Assembly: GCF_002286815.1 (NCBI RefSeq)
Contig: NZ_MUNM01000076.1
Span: forward strand, 1-64,000
Length of the DNA stretch: 64,000 bases
Reading direction: 5' to 3'
From: Pseudomonas sp. PICF141
GTDB lineage: Bacteria > Pseudomonadota > Gammaproteobacteria > Pseudomonadales > Pseudomonadaceae
Shown: piece by piece, positions 52,387 to 61,271 of the stretch
Numbering within the stretch: position 1 is the stretch's first letter
Layout of the letters: every line of letters begins with the position of its first letter
The notes under the pieces: generated by a model
Database searches by the model: none
The model's input: only the letters and a program-made list of their open reading frames with translations
What the model was told of the DNA's origin: nothing
Position numbers and translations under genes: made by a program

Positions 52387-52422
52387 CTTCGCCGCCCTGC
52401 AAAACCATCCATAATTCACAAG

Positions 52423-52457
52423 TCAATTGATTCAAGTCATTACACCATCAATTGATT
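52423..52457. repeat. Direct TCAATTGATT repeats upstream of ccoG
   Basis: Two exact 10-base copies at 52423-52432 and 52448-52457, 25 bases apart centre to centre. Each is a near-palindrome that contains an FNR-type TTGAT half site. About 135 bases before the ccoG start. Confidence 0.6.
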
Positions 52458-52591
52458 TCTCCCAACGCGACCAAAGGTCGCACCCGCTCACCGGCGCTAC
52501 AGGCGTATCATTGCGCCATTGCGACACCTCTTTTTGACCGCGGTCGGCACGTACTGACCGAGGCATTTTTCCACTGCCGTGGGATGCAATG

Positions 52592-54007
52592 ATGAGCAAT
52601 CAGATTCCGGTACACGACGTCACACCGCCTGCCAAGAACGCGAACAACAGCGTCGACCTCTACGCCTCTCGAGAGAAGATTTACACCCGCGCCTTTACCG
52701 GCCTGTACCGCAATTTGCGGATGATTGGCGGTGCCGGGCTGTTTCTGTTGTATTTCGGCACCGTATGGCTGAACTGGGGCGGTCATCAGGCCGTCTGGTG
52801 GAACCTGCCGGAGCGTAAATTTTTCATTTTTGGCGCGACATTCTGGCCTCAGGATTTCATCCTGCTCTCGGGCATTCTGATCATCAGTGCCTTCGGCCTG
52901 TTTTTCATTACCGTCTATGCCGGTCGGGTCTGGTGTGGCTATACCTGCCCGCAAAGCGTCTGGACGTGGATCTTCATGTGGTGCGAAAAAGTCACCGAAG
53001 GCGACCGCAACCAGCGTATCAAGCTCGACAAGGCACCGATGAGTGCCAACAAATTCTTGCGCAAGTTCAGCAAGCACACGATGTGGCTGCTGATCGGCTT
53101 CGTGACCGGCATGACCTTTGTCGGTTACTTTTCGCCGATTCGCGAGCTGGTGATCGACTTCTTCACCGGACAGGCGGATGGTTGGTCGTATTTCTGGGTT
53201 GGCTTCTTCACCCTCGCCACCTACGGCAACGCTGGCTGGTTGCGCGAGCAGGTGTGCATTTACATGTGCCCGTACGCACGCTTCCAGAGCGTGATGTTCG
53301 ACAAGGACACACTGATCGTTTCCTACGACCCGCGCCGTGGCGAAAGCCGTGGCCCGCGCAAGAAAGGCATCGACTACAAGGCTCAGGGCCTGGGCGACTG
53401 CATCGATTGCACCATGTGCGTCCAGGTCTGCCCCACCGGTATCGATATTCGTGACGGCCTGCAAATCGAATGCATCGGCTGCGCGGCGTGCATCGACGCC
53501 TGCGACAGCATCATGGACAAAATGGATTACCCGCGCGGCCTGATCAGCTACACCACCGAACACAACCTGTCCGGGCAAAAAACCCATAAACTGCGTCCAC
53601 GCCTGATTGGTTATGCCACGGTGCTGCTGGCAATGATTGCCTTGCTGGTGACTGCATTTTTCATGCGCTCGCTGGTTGGCTTCGATGTCAGCAAAGACCG
53701 CGTGCTGTACCGCGAGAACGCTGAAGGCCGGATCGAAAACGTCTACAGCCTGAAGATCATGAACAAGGACCAGCACGACCATACCTATGTGCTGGAAGCT
53801 ACCGGCCTGCCGGACCTCAAGCTGCAAGGCAAGCGTGAGATCAAAGTCGCCGCCGGGGAGATTTTCAGCCAGCCGGTGGAACTGTCCAGCGCACCGGAAC
53901 AACTGCCGTCGAGCACCAACGAGGTGACATTCATCCTCAAGGATGCCGACGACGCCAACGTCCACGTTGAAGCCAAGAGCCGATTCATCGGCCCACAAAT
54001 TCGTTGA
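52592..54007 (+). CDS. ccoG: cbb3 oxidase assembly protein CcoG
   Basis: 471 residues from the second of two adjacent ATG codons (52592). Five or so membrane helices, a CGYTCPQSVW motif near the second helix, and two [4Fe-4S] ferredoxin motifs (CIDCTMCVQVCP and CIGCAACIDACD) on the cytoplasmic face. The C-terminal IG-like FixG domain lies outside. CcoG is a cupric reductase that helps copper delivery to the cbb3 centre. First gene of ccoGHIS. Confidence 0.94.
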   Translation: MSNQIPVHDVTPPAKNANNSVDLYASREKIYTRAFTGLYRNLRMIGGAGLFLLYFGTVWLNWGGHQAVWWNLPERKFFIFGATFWPQDFILLSGILIISAFGLFFITVYAGRVWCGYTCPQSVWTWIFMWCEKVTEGDRNQRIKLDKAPMSANKFLRKFSKHTMWLLIGFVTGMTFVGYFSPIRELVIDFFTGQADGWSYFWVGFFTLATYGNAGWLREQVCIYMCPYARFQSVMFDKDTLIVSYDPRRGESRGPRKKGIDYKAQGLGDCIDCTMCVQVCPTGIDIRDGLQIECIGCAACIDACDSIMDKMDYPRGLISYTTEHNLSGQKTHKLRPRLIGYATVLLAMIALLVTAFFMRSLVGFDVSKDRVLYRENAEGRIENVYSLKIMNKDQHDHTYVLEATGLPDLKLQGKREIKVAAGEIFSQPVELSSAPEQLPSSTNEVTFILKDADDANVHVEAKSRFIGPQIR

Positions 54008-54018
54008 GAGAAGTGATC

Positions 54019-54558
54019 ATGCCCGCAGCAACTGCCGCAAGTCCCTGGTACAAGCACCTTTGGCCGTGGATCATCATCGCCATCCTGGCTTGCTCGGTGA
54101 CTTTGACCCTATCGATGGTGACCATCGCAGTGAATAACCCGGACAACCTGGTCAACGACAACTATTACGAGGCCGGCAAGGGCATCAACCGCTCACTGGA
54201 CCGTGAACTGCTGGCCCAGACCCTGCAACTGCGTGCCAGCGTACATCTGGATGAGGTGACCGGCGAAGTCGACCTGCGCTTGAGCGGCAACAGCCAGCCC
54301 AAAAACCTTGAGCTGAACCTGATTTCACCCACTCAGCCGGAGAAAGATCGCAAGATCACCCTGGCCCGCAGTGAAACCGAACAGGGCCGTTACATTGGCC
54401 AGTTGAGCGACAAGATCGAAGGTCGTCGCTTCGTCGAACTGCTGGGTGTACAGGATGACAAGATCTGGCGCATGTTCGAAGAGGAACAGGTCAGCCATGC
54501 CAAGGATCTGTTGCTGGGCGACGAGCCGCTGCAGGGCGCGGAAGACCTGAAAAAATAA
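54019..54558 (+). CDS. ccoH: FixH/CcoH family assembly protein
   Basis: 179 residues from ATG 54019. One N-terminal membrane helix (PWIIIAILACSVTLTLSMVTI), then a periplasmic FixH domain starting NNPDNLVNDNYYEAGKGINRSLDRE. CcoH stabilises late cbb3 assembly intermediates. It starts 11 bases after ccoG. A compound palindrome separates it from ccoI. Confidence 0.9.
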   Translation: MPAATAASPWYKHLWPWIIIAILACSVTLTLSMVTIAVNNPDNLVNDNYYEAGKGINRSLDRELLAQTLQLRASVHLDEVTGEVDLRLSGNSQPKNLELNLISPTQPEKDRKITLARSETEQGRYIGQLSDKIEGRRFVELLGVQDDKIWRMFEEEQVSHAKDLLLGDEPLQGAEDLKK

Positions 54559-54567
54559 GCCTTACCC

Positions 54568-54679
54568 TGATCGTTCCCACGCTCTGCGTGGGAACGCAGC
54601 CAGGGACGCTCTGCGTCCCAGCCGAAGCGGACGCGGAGCGTCCGGAGAGGCATTCCCACGCAGAGCGTGGGAACGATCA
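54568..54679. repeat. Compound REP cluster inside ccoGHIS
   Basis: Outer pair: 54568-54596 and 54651-54679, reverse copies of 29 bases with a single mismatch (TGATCGTTCCCACGCTCTGC...). Two inner hairpins: GGACGCTCTGCGTCC (54604-54618) and GGACGCGGAGCGTCC (54629-54643). It ends 15 bases before the ccoI start codon. Confidence 0.93.
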
Positions 54680-54693
54680 TCGGAACACGCCTC

Positions 54694-57144
54694 ATGACCA
54701 ATCCAACCCCCTGCTACCACTGCGCCCTGCCCGTCCCGGCCGGCAGCCGCTTCACCGCCGCCGTACTGGGGGATACCCGCGAGTTCTGCTGCCCGGGTTG
54801 CCAGGCAGTGGCCGAGGCCATCGTGGCCGGTGGGCTGGAAAGCTATTACCAGCATCGCAGCGAAGCTTCGGCCAACCCCGAAGCCTTGCCGGTGCAGTTG
54901 GTCGACGAACTGGCGCTGTACGACCGCGCCGACGTACAGCAACCGTTTGTCCGCCATGAAGGCGAACTCGCCGAAACCACCCTGCTGATAGAAGGCATCA
55001 GTTGCGCCGCCTGCGGCTGGTTGATCGAAAAACACCTGCGCACCTTGCCAGCGGTGGCCGAAGCACGCCTGAACCTGTCCAATCATCGCCTGCATGTGCG
55101 CTGGGCCGACGCGCAATTGCCGCTGAGCCAAGTGCTCAGCGAATTACGCCATATCGGTTACGCCGCCCACCCCTATCAGGCCGACCGCGCCAGCGAACAA
55201 CTGGCCAGCGAAAACCGCCTGGCCTTGCGTCAACTCGGCGTCGCCGGGCTGCTGTGGTTCCAGGCGATGATGGCAACCATGGCCACCTGGCCGGAATTCA
55301 ACATCGACCTCAGCCCCGAACTGCACACCATCCTGCGCTGGGTCGCATTGTTCCTGACCACGCCGATTGTGTTCTACAGCTGTGCGCCGTTTTTCAAAGG
55401 GGCAATGCGCGATCTGCGCACCCGCCACCTGACCATGGACGTATCGGTATCTCTGGCGATTGGCAGCGCCTACATCGCCGGGATCTGGACCTCGATCACC
55501 GGGGTCGGCGAGCTGTATTTCGATGCGGTGGGGATGTTTGCACTGTTCCTGCTGGCCGGACGTTACCTGGAACGTCGTGCCCGGGAACGCACCGCCGCCG
55601 CGACCGCACAGCTGGTCAATCTGTTGCCCGCCTCCTGCCTGCGGCTGAGTGCCGACGGCCAGAGCCAGCGGATTCTACTCAGCGAACTGCGTGTCGGCGA
55701 CCAGGTGCTGGTGCATCCCGGTGCGATTCTACCGGCCGATGGCAAGATCCTCGACGGTCAGTCGAGCATCGACGAATCCCTGCTTACCGGCGAATACCTG
55801 CCACAACCACGAATCCCCGGCGATGCCGTCACCGCGGGCACCTTGAACGTTGAAGGTGCGCTGAGCGTGGAAGTCCTGGCGCTGGGTCAGGACACGCGAC
55901 TGTCGGCCATCGTCCGCTTGCTGGAGCGCGCCCAGGCCGAAAAGCCACGATTGGCGGAAATCGCCGATCGCGCCGCGCAATGGTTTCTGCTGTTGTCGCT
56001 TGTCGCAGTGGCCGCCATTGGCCTGCTGTGGTGGGAACTGGATTCTTCGCGAGCCTTCTGGATTGTCCTGGCGATGCTGGTTGCGACATGCCCGTGCGCG
56101 TTGTCGCTGGCCACGCCAACCGCCCTCACCGCCGCCACCGGCACGCTGCACAAGCTGGGTCTGTTGTTGACACGCGGCCATGTGCTGGAAGGCCTGAATC
56201 AGATCGACACGGTTATTTTCGACAAGACCGGCACCCTCACCGAAGGTCGCCTGGCCCTGCGATCGATCCGGCCACTTGGCGCCTTGCCCAGCGATCAATG
56301 CCTGAGTCTCGCCGCCGCTTTGGAAAACCGTTCCGAGCACCCGATTGCCCGTGCTTTTGGCCGCGCACCGCTGGCCGCCGAAGAAGTTCACAGCACACCA
56401 GGCCTGGGCCTTGAGGGGTTGGTCGGCACACAACGCTTGCGCATTGGTCAACCGGGCTTTGTCTGCGAACTCAGCGGCGTTCAAACGCCAGTAATGCCCG
56501 ATGAGCCTGGCCAATGGTTGTTGCTCGGCGACAGCGAGGGGCCACTGGCGTGGTTCGTACTCGACGACCGGTTGCGCGCCGACGCGCCTGCTCTGTTGGC
56601 GGCCTGCAAGGCTCGCGGCTGGCGCACGCTGCTGCTGTCCGGCGACAGCTCGCCGATGGTCGCCAGCGTCGCGGCCGAATTGGACATCGACGAGGCCCGA
56701 GGCGGCTTGCGTCCGGACGATAAATTGCAGGTGCTGCAACAACTGCACAAGGAAGGCCGCAAGGTGTTGATGCTCGGTGACGGGGTCAACGACGTACCGG
56801 TGCTCGCCGCCGCCGACATCAGCGTGGCAATGGGTTCGGCCACCGATCTGGCGAAAACCAGTGCCGATGCGGTGCTGCTGTCGAACCGCCTCGACGCGCT
56901 GGTGCAAGCCTTTAGTCTGGCCCGTCGCACCCGCCGGGTCATCATCGAGAACTTGCTGTGGGCGGCGCTGTACAATGGCCTCATGTTGCCGTTCGCCGCC
57001 CTCGGCTGGATCACTCCGGTTTGGGCGGCGGTTGGCATGTCGATCAGTTCGTTGACCGTGGTATTGAACGCCTTGCGCCTGACTCGCCTGCCGAGTGCGC
57101 CAGCTGCCGGCACCACGCCAGAAACCCGCCCGCTGCCGGCCTGA
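54694..57144 (+). CDS. ccoI: Copper-transporting P1B ATPase CcoI/FixI
   Basis: 816 residues from ATG 54694; no clear Shine-Dalgarno, because the upstream bases belong to the palindrome cluster. N-terminal Cys-rich metal domain (CYHCALPV ... FCCPGCQAV), then an HMA domain with CAAC (GISCAACGWLIEKHL). Membrane CPC motif in TCPCALSLATP, TGE-type loop ESLLTGEYLPQP, phosphorylated Asp in FDKTGTLTEG, hinge GDGVNDVPVLAAAD. It is the FixI/CopA2 branch, exporting copper to the periplasm for the oxidase rather than for resistance. Confidence 0.94.
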   Translation: MTNPTPCYHCALPVPAGSRFTAAVLGDTREFCCPGCQAVAEAIVAGGLESYYQHRSEASANPEALPVQLVDELALYDRADVQQPFVRHEGELAETTLLIEGISCAACGWLIEKHLRTLPAVAEARLNLSNHRLHVRWADAQLPLSQVLSELRHIGYAAHPYQADRASEQLASENRLALRQLGVAGLLWFQAMMATMATWPEFNIDLSPELHTILRWVALFLTTPIVFYSCAPFFKGAMRDLRTRHLTMDVSVSLAIGSAYIAGIWTSITGVGELYFDAVGMFALFLLAGRYLERRARERTAAATAQLVNLLPASCLRLSADGQSQRILLSELRVGDQVLVHPGAILPADGKILDGQSSIDESLLTGEYLPQPRIPGDAVTAGTLNVEGALSVEVLALGQDTRLSAIVRLLERAQAEKPRLAEIADRAAQWFLLLSLVAVAAIGLLWWELDSSRAFWIVLAMLVATCPCALSLATPTALTAATGTLHKLGLLLTRGHVLEGLNQIDTVIFDKTGTLTEGRLALRSIRPLGALPSDQCLSLAAALENRSEHPIARAFGRAPLAAEEVHSTPGLGLEGLVGTQRLRIGQPGFVCELSGVQTPVMPDEPGQWLLLGDSEGPLAWFVLDDRLRADAPALLAACKARGWRTLLLSGDSSPMVASVAAELDIDEARGGLRPDDKLQVLQQLHKEGRKVLMLGDGVNDVPVLAAADISVAMGSATDLAKTSADAVLLSNRLDALVQAFSLARRTRRVIIENLLWAALYNGLMLPFAALGWITPVWAAVGMSISSLTVVLNALRLTRLPSAPAAGTTPETRPLPA

Positions 57145-57166
57145 GCCCCGCGGGCATGGAGTCCAG

Positions 57167-57385
57167 ATGCCAGCTCTCTACGTGATGATCCCGGCCGCGC
57201 TGCTGATCGTGGCCATCGCTATCTATATCTTCTTCTGGGCAGTCGACAGCGGTCAGTACGACGATCTCGACGGCCCGGCCCACAGCATCCTGTTCGACGA
57301 TCAGGACCCGAACCACAAGGCAGCGGTCGACGAGGCAAGCAGCCATCCGGCCAAACCGGACGACAAGGCGCCGCCCCATGCTTGA
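57167..57385 (+). CDS. ccoS: cbb3 oxidase assembly protein CcoS
   Basis: 72 residues from ATG 57167 with GGAG seven bases before. One membrane helix (MPALYVMIPAALLIVAIAIYIFFWAV), then the family signature SGQYDDLDGPAHSILFDDQ. CcoS is needed for cofactor insertion into CcoN. Its 3' end overlaps the next gene by eight bases. Confidence 0.93.
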   Translation: MPALYVMIPAALLIVAIAIYIFFWAVDSGQYDDLDGPAHSILFDDQDPNHKAAVDEASSHPAKPDDKAPPHA

Positions 57386-58061
57386 GTTGGCGCCCCTGTT
57401 GGTGTCTGCGCTGATCCTCGGCTTGCTCGGCGGCGGGCATTGCCTGGGCATGTGCGGCGGCTTGATGGGCGCGTTGACCCTGGCGATCCCCAAGGAACAA
57501 CGCAGCCGACGCTTTCGACTATTGCTGGCCTACAACCTGGGGCGCATTCTCAGCTACGCCGCCGCCGGCCTGCTGATCGGCCTGGCCGGTTGGGCCGTGG
57601 CCAATAGCCCGGCGGCGATGTTCATGCGTATCCTCGCCGGGTTGCTGCTGATCGCCATGGGCCTGTACCTGGCTGGCTGGTGGAGCGGCCTGACCCGTAT
57701 CGAAAGCCTGGGTCGCGGCCTGTGGCGGCATATCCAGCCAGTGGCCAACACGCTCTTACCTGTGTCGAACCTGCCCCGCGCCTTGCTGCTGGGCGCATTG
57801 TGGGGCTGGCTGCCATGCGGGCTGGTTTACAGCACATTGCTGTGGTCGGCCAGCCAGGGCAATGCGCTGGACAGTGCGTTGCTGATGCTGGCGTTCGGGC
57901 TGGGCACCTGGCCGGTGCTGCTCGCCACAGGGCTTGCGGCCGAGCGCGTCACGGCGTTGCTACGCAAACGCAGCGTCCGCATGACCGGTGGCTTGCTGGT
58001 AATGGTGTTCGGCATCTGGACCTTGCCGGGGCCGCATCAGCATTGGCTGATGGGGCATTAG
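57378..58061 (+). CDS. Sulfite exporter TauE/SafE-like membrane protein
   Basis: 227 residues and about six membrane helices. The opening GLLGGGHCLGMCGGLMGALTL and the second repeat WGWLPCGLVYSTLLWSASQGN have the internal symmetry and Gly/Cys pattern of the DsbD/TauE-like group found in cbb3 assembly clusters. Role probably in copper or thiol supply for the oxidase (inference). It overlaps ccoS. Confidence 0.85.
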   Translation: MLELAPLLVSALILGLLGGGHCLGMCGGLMGALTLAIPKEQRSRRFRLLLAYNLGRILSYAAAGLLIGLAGWAVANSPAAMFMRILAGLLLIAMGLYLAGWWSGLTRIESLGRGLWRHIQPVANTLLPVSNLPRALLLGALWGWLPCGLVYSTLLWSASQGNALDSALLMLAFGLGTWPVLLATGLAAERVTALLRKRSVRMTGGLLVMVFGIWTLPGPHQHWLMGH

Positions 58062-58065
58062 ACCA

Positions 58066-58196
58066 GTGGCGAGGGGGCTTGCCCCCGTTGGGTTGCGAAG
58101 CGACCCCCAAACACTGCACCGCACCTTTTTAGAACGACCGTGTCCGCCGACTCTACGACTGCTTCGCAGCCGAACGGGGGCAAGCCCCCTCGCCAC
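58066..58196. repeat. REP doublet (GGCGAGGGGGCTTGCCCCCG type)
   Basis: 24-base perfect arms at 58066-58089 and 58173-58196. Same family as 40525-40636. It separates the assembly operon from hemN. Confidence 0.93.
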
Positions 58197-58222
58197 AAAG
58201 CTATCGCTGTCGCCAATCACTG

Positions 58223-58236
58223 TTGATGCAAATCAA
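58223..58236 (+). promoter_or_regulatory. Anr box of hemN
   Basis: TTGATGCAAATCAA fits TTGAT-N4-ATCAA exactly. A TAGACT -10 lies at 58259-58264, so the box centre (58229.5) falls near -41.5 from the expected start at about 58271, the class II activation position. Confidence 0.88.
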
Positions 58237-58300
58237 GATGCCGTTGCGCATTTCTCCCTAGACTCGCCGACACTGCCAGCCTATCCGGGGGAATGCCCGC

Positions 58301-59683
58301 ATGCTCGACACTATTCGTTGGGACACAGATCTGATCCGCCGTTATGACCTGGCGGGACCGCGCTATACCTCGTACCCGACCGCCGTGCAATTCGACAGCC
58401 AGGTCGGCACCTTCGACCTGTTTCATGCCCTGCGCGACAGCCGTAAAGCCCTGCGGCCGCTGTCGCTGTACGTGCACGTGCCGTTCTGCGCGAATATTTG
58501 CTACTACTGCGCCTGCAACAAAGTCATCACCAAGGACCGCGGCCGTGCCCTGCCCTATTTGCAGCGCCTGGAACAGGAAATACAGCTGATTGCCTGCCAC
58601 CTCGACCCGACGCAAAAAGTCGAGCAACTGCATTTCGGCGGTGGCACCCCCACTTTTCTCAGCCACGACGAACTGCGCCAGTTGATGGCTCAGCTGCGCA
58701 AGCATTTCAATTTGCTGGACGACGATTCAGGCGACTACGGCATTGAAATCGATCCTCGCGAAGCTGATTGGTCGACCATGGGCCTGCTCCGGGAACTGGG
58801 TTTCAACCGCGTCAGCATTGGCGTTCAAGACCTCGATCCGGCGGTACAACGGGCAGTCAATCGCCTGCAAAGCCTGGAAGAAACCCGAGCGGTGATCGAC
58901 GCGGCCCGGACCCTGCAATTTCGCTCGATCAATATCGATCTGATCTATGGCCTGCCGAAACAGACGCCCGACAACTTCGCTCGCACCGTCGATGAAGTCA
59001 TCAGCCTGCAACCGGATCGGCTTTCGGTGTTCAACTACGCTCATCTGCCGGAACGCTTCATGCCGCAACGACGGATCAATGGCAACGATCTGCCGGCACC
59101 GGCCCAGAAGCTGGAAATGCTCCAGCGCACCATCGAACAACTGACGGCCGCCGGTTATCGCTACATCGGCATGGACCATTTCGCTCTGCCCGACGATGAG
59201 CTGGCAATTGCTCAGGAAGATTCCACCCTGCAACGTAACTTTCAGGGCTACACCACCCACGGCCATTGCGACTTGATCGGCCTGGGGGTATCTGCCATCA
59301 GCCAGATTGGCGACCTGTATTGCCAGAACAGCAGCGACTTGAACCAATATCAAAGCGCTTTGGCATCCGCGCAACTGGCTACCAGCCGAGGCCTGATATG
59401 CAACGCTGACGACCGCTTGCGCAGAGCCGTGATTCAGCAGTTGATTTGCCATTTCAGTCTGGAATTCTCGAATATCGAGCAACACTTCAATATCGATTTT
59501 CGCGGTTATTTCGCCGACCTTTGGCCGCAGCTGCTGAATATGGCCGAGGATGGGCTGATCGAGCTGGATAACGAGCGGATCACCGTACTCCCCGCTGGCC
59601 GGCTGCTGGTGCGTTCGGTGTGCATGGTTTTCGATGCGTATCTGCAACACACCAATCGTCAACGCTTTTCACGAGTGATCTAA
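58301..59683 (+). CDS. hemN: Oxygen-independent coproporphyrinogen III oxidase
   Basis: 460-residue radical-SAM enzyme for haem synthesis without oxygen. The [4Fe-4S] cysteines are C63, C67 and C70 (VPFCANICYYCACNK), with the additional C72 seen in HemN. Further motifs: FGGGTPTFLS, GIEIDPRE, NRVSIGVQDLDP, and the C-terminal HemN domain. It is full length, unlike HemW. Preceded by a perfect Anr box. anr itself follows. Confidence 0.95.
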   Translation: MLDTIRWDTDLIRRYDLAGPRYTSYPTAVQFDSQVGTFDLFHALRDSRKALRPLSLYVHVPFCANICYYCACNKVITKDRGRALPYLQRLEQEIQLIACHLDPTQKVEQLHFGGGTPTFLSHDELRQLMAQLRKHFNLLDDDSGDYGIEIDPREADWSTMGLLRELGFNRVSIGVQDLDPAVQRAVNRLQSLEETRAVIDAARTLQFRSINIDLIYGLPKQTPDNFARTVDEVISLQPDRLSVFNYAHLPERFMPQRRINGNDLPAPAQKLEMLQRTIEQLTAAGYRYIGMDHFALPDDELAIAQEDSTLQRNFQGYTTHGHCDLIGLGVSAISQIGDLYCQNSSDLNQYQSALASAQLATSRGLICNADDRLRRAVIQQLICHFSLEFSNIEQHFNIDFRGYFADLWPQLLNMAEDGLIELDNERITVLPAGRLLVRSVCMVFDAYLQHTNRQRFSRVI

Positions 59684-59776
59684 GGCCTTGCGGTTAAATT
59701 GTCGCAGGCTGGCCCGAATGTCCTCCCGTGAGTTACCCTTACGGCTTATGTGTGTTTTCCCACAAGGATTAAAGAA

Positions 59777-60511
59777 ATGTCCGAGCCAGTAAAACTGCGC
59801 GCCCATAACCAGGCTCATTGCAAGGATTGCAGCCTGGCCCCGCTCTGCCTGCCACTTTCTTTGAATCTGGAAGACATGGATGCGTTGGACGAAATCGTTA
59901 AACGGGGTCGACCGCTGAAAAAAGGCGAGTTCCTCTTTCGCCAAGGCGAGACGTTCGATTCCGTTTATGCAGTACGCTCCGGCGCCCTGAAGACTTTCAG
60001 CCTGAGCGATGGCGGCGAAGAGCAGCTCACTGGCTTCCATTTACCAAGTGAATTGGTCGGTCTGTCGGGCATGGACACTGAAAAGCACCCGGTCTCGGCG
60101 CAAGCCCTGGAAACCACTTCGGTGTGCGAAATTCCTTTCGATCGCCTCGACGAACTGGCCTTGCAACTGCCCCAACTGCGCCGTCAGTTGATGCGGGTGA
60201 TGAGCCGCGAGATTCGCGACGATCAGCAAATGATGTTGCTGCTGTCCAAGAAAACCGCCGATGAGCGCATTGCCACCTTCCTGGTCAACCTGTCGGCCCG
60301 TTTCCGCGCCCGGGGCTTTTCAGCCAACCAGTTTCGGTTGAGCATGTCGCGCAACGAAATCGGCAATTACCTGGGACTGGCGGTGGAAACCGTGTCGCGG
60401 GTGTTCACCCGCTTCCAGCAAAACGAACTCATCGCTGCCGAAGGCAAGGAAATACATATCCTCGACCCGATTCAGCTCTGCGCCCTGGCCGGCGGCTCGC
60501 TCGACGGCTGA
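59777..60511 (+). CDS. anr: Anaerobic regulator Anr (FNR family)
   Basis: 244 residues from ATG 59777. [4Fe-4S] ligands C15, C18, C24 ([11 protein letters not shown]) and C117 (SVCEIPF). A cyclic-nucleotide-like sensor fold precedes a helix-turn-helix with E-x-x-S-R ([16 protein letters not shown]), the contacts for TTGAT-N4-ATCAA. Oxygen destroys the cluster and inactivates the protein. Its neighbours hemN and the cco genes are likely targets. Confidence 0.96.
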   Translation: MSEPVKLRAHNQAHCKDCSLAPLCLPLSLNLEDMDALDEIVKRGRPLKKGEFLFRQGETFDSVYAVRSGALKTFSLSDGGEEQLTGFHLPSELVGLSGMDTEKHPVSAQALETTSVCEIPFDRLDELALQLPQLRRQLMRVMSREIRDDQQMMLLLSKKTADERIATFLVNLSARFRARGFSANQFRLSMSRNEIGNYLGLAVETVSRVFTRFQQNELIAAEGKEIHILDPIQLCALAGGSLDG

Positions 60512-60590
60512 TGCTGGCGATGGCGGCTGAGCGAAACGGTTCAGCCGCCGTTATACTGCGACGTTTGCAGCCTGCCAGGACACTTCGACG

Positions 60591-61139
60591 ATGGTCTTCG
60601 ACTCCTTCGACATCAAATCCCTGATCCGCCCCGTGATCGACTTCCCCAAGCAGGGCGTGATCTTTCGCGATATCACTCCGTTGTTCCAGTCACCCACGGC
60701 CCTGCGCCTGGTGATGGACAGCTTCGCCCATCGTTACGTCGAAGCCGACTTCACCCACATCGGCGCCATGGATGCACGTGGCTTCCTGATCGGTTCAATC
60801 CTGGCCTATCAATTGAATAAACCGCTGGTGCTGTTCCGCAAGCAGGGCAAACTCCCGGCCGAGGTATTGGCCGAGGGGTATCAGACCGAGTACGGCGAAG
60901 CCTTTCTCGAAGTTCACGCCGACAGCCTGTGTGAGGGTGACTCGGTGGTGATGTTCGATGACCTGATCGCTACCGGTGGCACGCTGATCGCGGCGGCGAA
61001 CCTGATTCGGCGCATGGGCGCGCGGGTGCATGAAGCGGCGGCAATCATTGACTTGCCGGAGCTGGGTGGCTCGCAGCGGCTGGAAGACATGGGGATTCCG
61101 ACGTTTTGCCTGACGCAGTTTGCCCTTACCGATAAATAA
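60591..61139 (+). CDS. apt: Adenine phosphoribosyltransferase
   Basis: 182 residues. It makes AMP from adenine and PRPP. PRPP-binding motif [21 protein letters not shown]; adenine-site loop and dimer segments [18 protein letters not shown] and MDARGFLIG are present. Normal length. A TATACT about 40 bases upstream may be the -10. Confidence 0.95.
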   Translation: MVFDSFDIKSLIRPVIDFPKQGVIFRDITPLFQSPTALRLVMDSFAHRYVEADFTHIGAMDARGFLIGSILAYQLNKPLVLFRKQGKLPAEVLAEGYQTEYGEAFLEVHADSLCEGDSVVMFDDLIATGGTLIAAANLIRRMGARVHEAAAIIDLPELGGSQRLEDMGIPTFCLTQFALTDK

Positions 61140-61157
61140 GCAGCGCCTGTACTAACG

Positions 61158-61249
61158 CATCGCGGGCAAGCCCGCTCCCACAGTGTTTTTGTCGTATAGA
61201 AGATTTTTATTTAACGACCATCCCTGTGGGAGCGGGCTTGCCCGCGATG
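61158..61249. repeat. REP doublet (GTGGGAGCGGGCTTGCCCGCGATG type)
   Basis: 26-base perfect arms 61158-61183 and 61224-61249, with an A/T-rich centre, between the convergent apt and acyl-CoA dehydrogenase genes. Confidence 0.93.
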
Positions 61250-61271
61250 GCGTCAGCCGCAACACCGCAGA

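Larger units (their letters stand above)
52124..52591. other. Metallophosphoesterase-ccoG intergenic region
   Basis: 468 bases. The left part is A/T-rich promoter DNA for the phosphoesterase. The middle holds a broken PIN-domain toxin end (52234-52386). The right part carries two direct TCAATTGATT copies and the ccoG leader. Confidence 0.65.

Noticed and set aside
52215-52412. 65-codon minus-strand frame between the phosphoesterase and ccoG
   Set aside because: The plus strand of the same bases encodes a convincing PIN-domain C-terminus, so this frame is its shadow.
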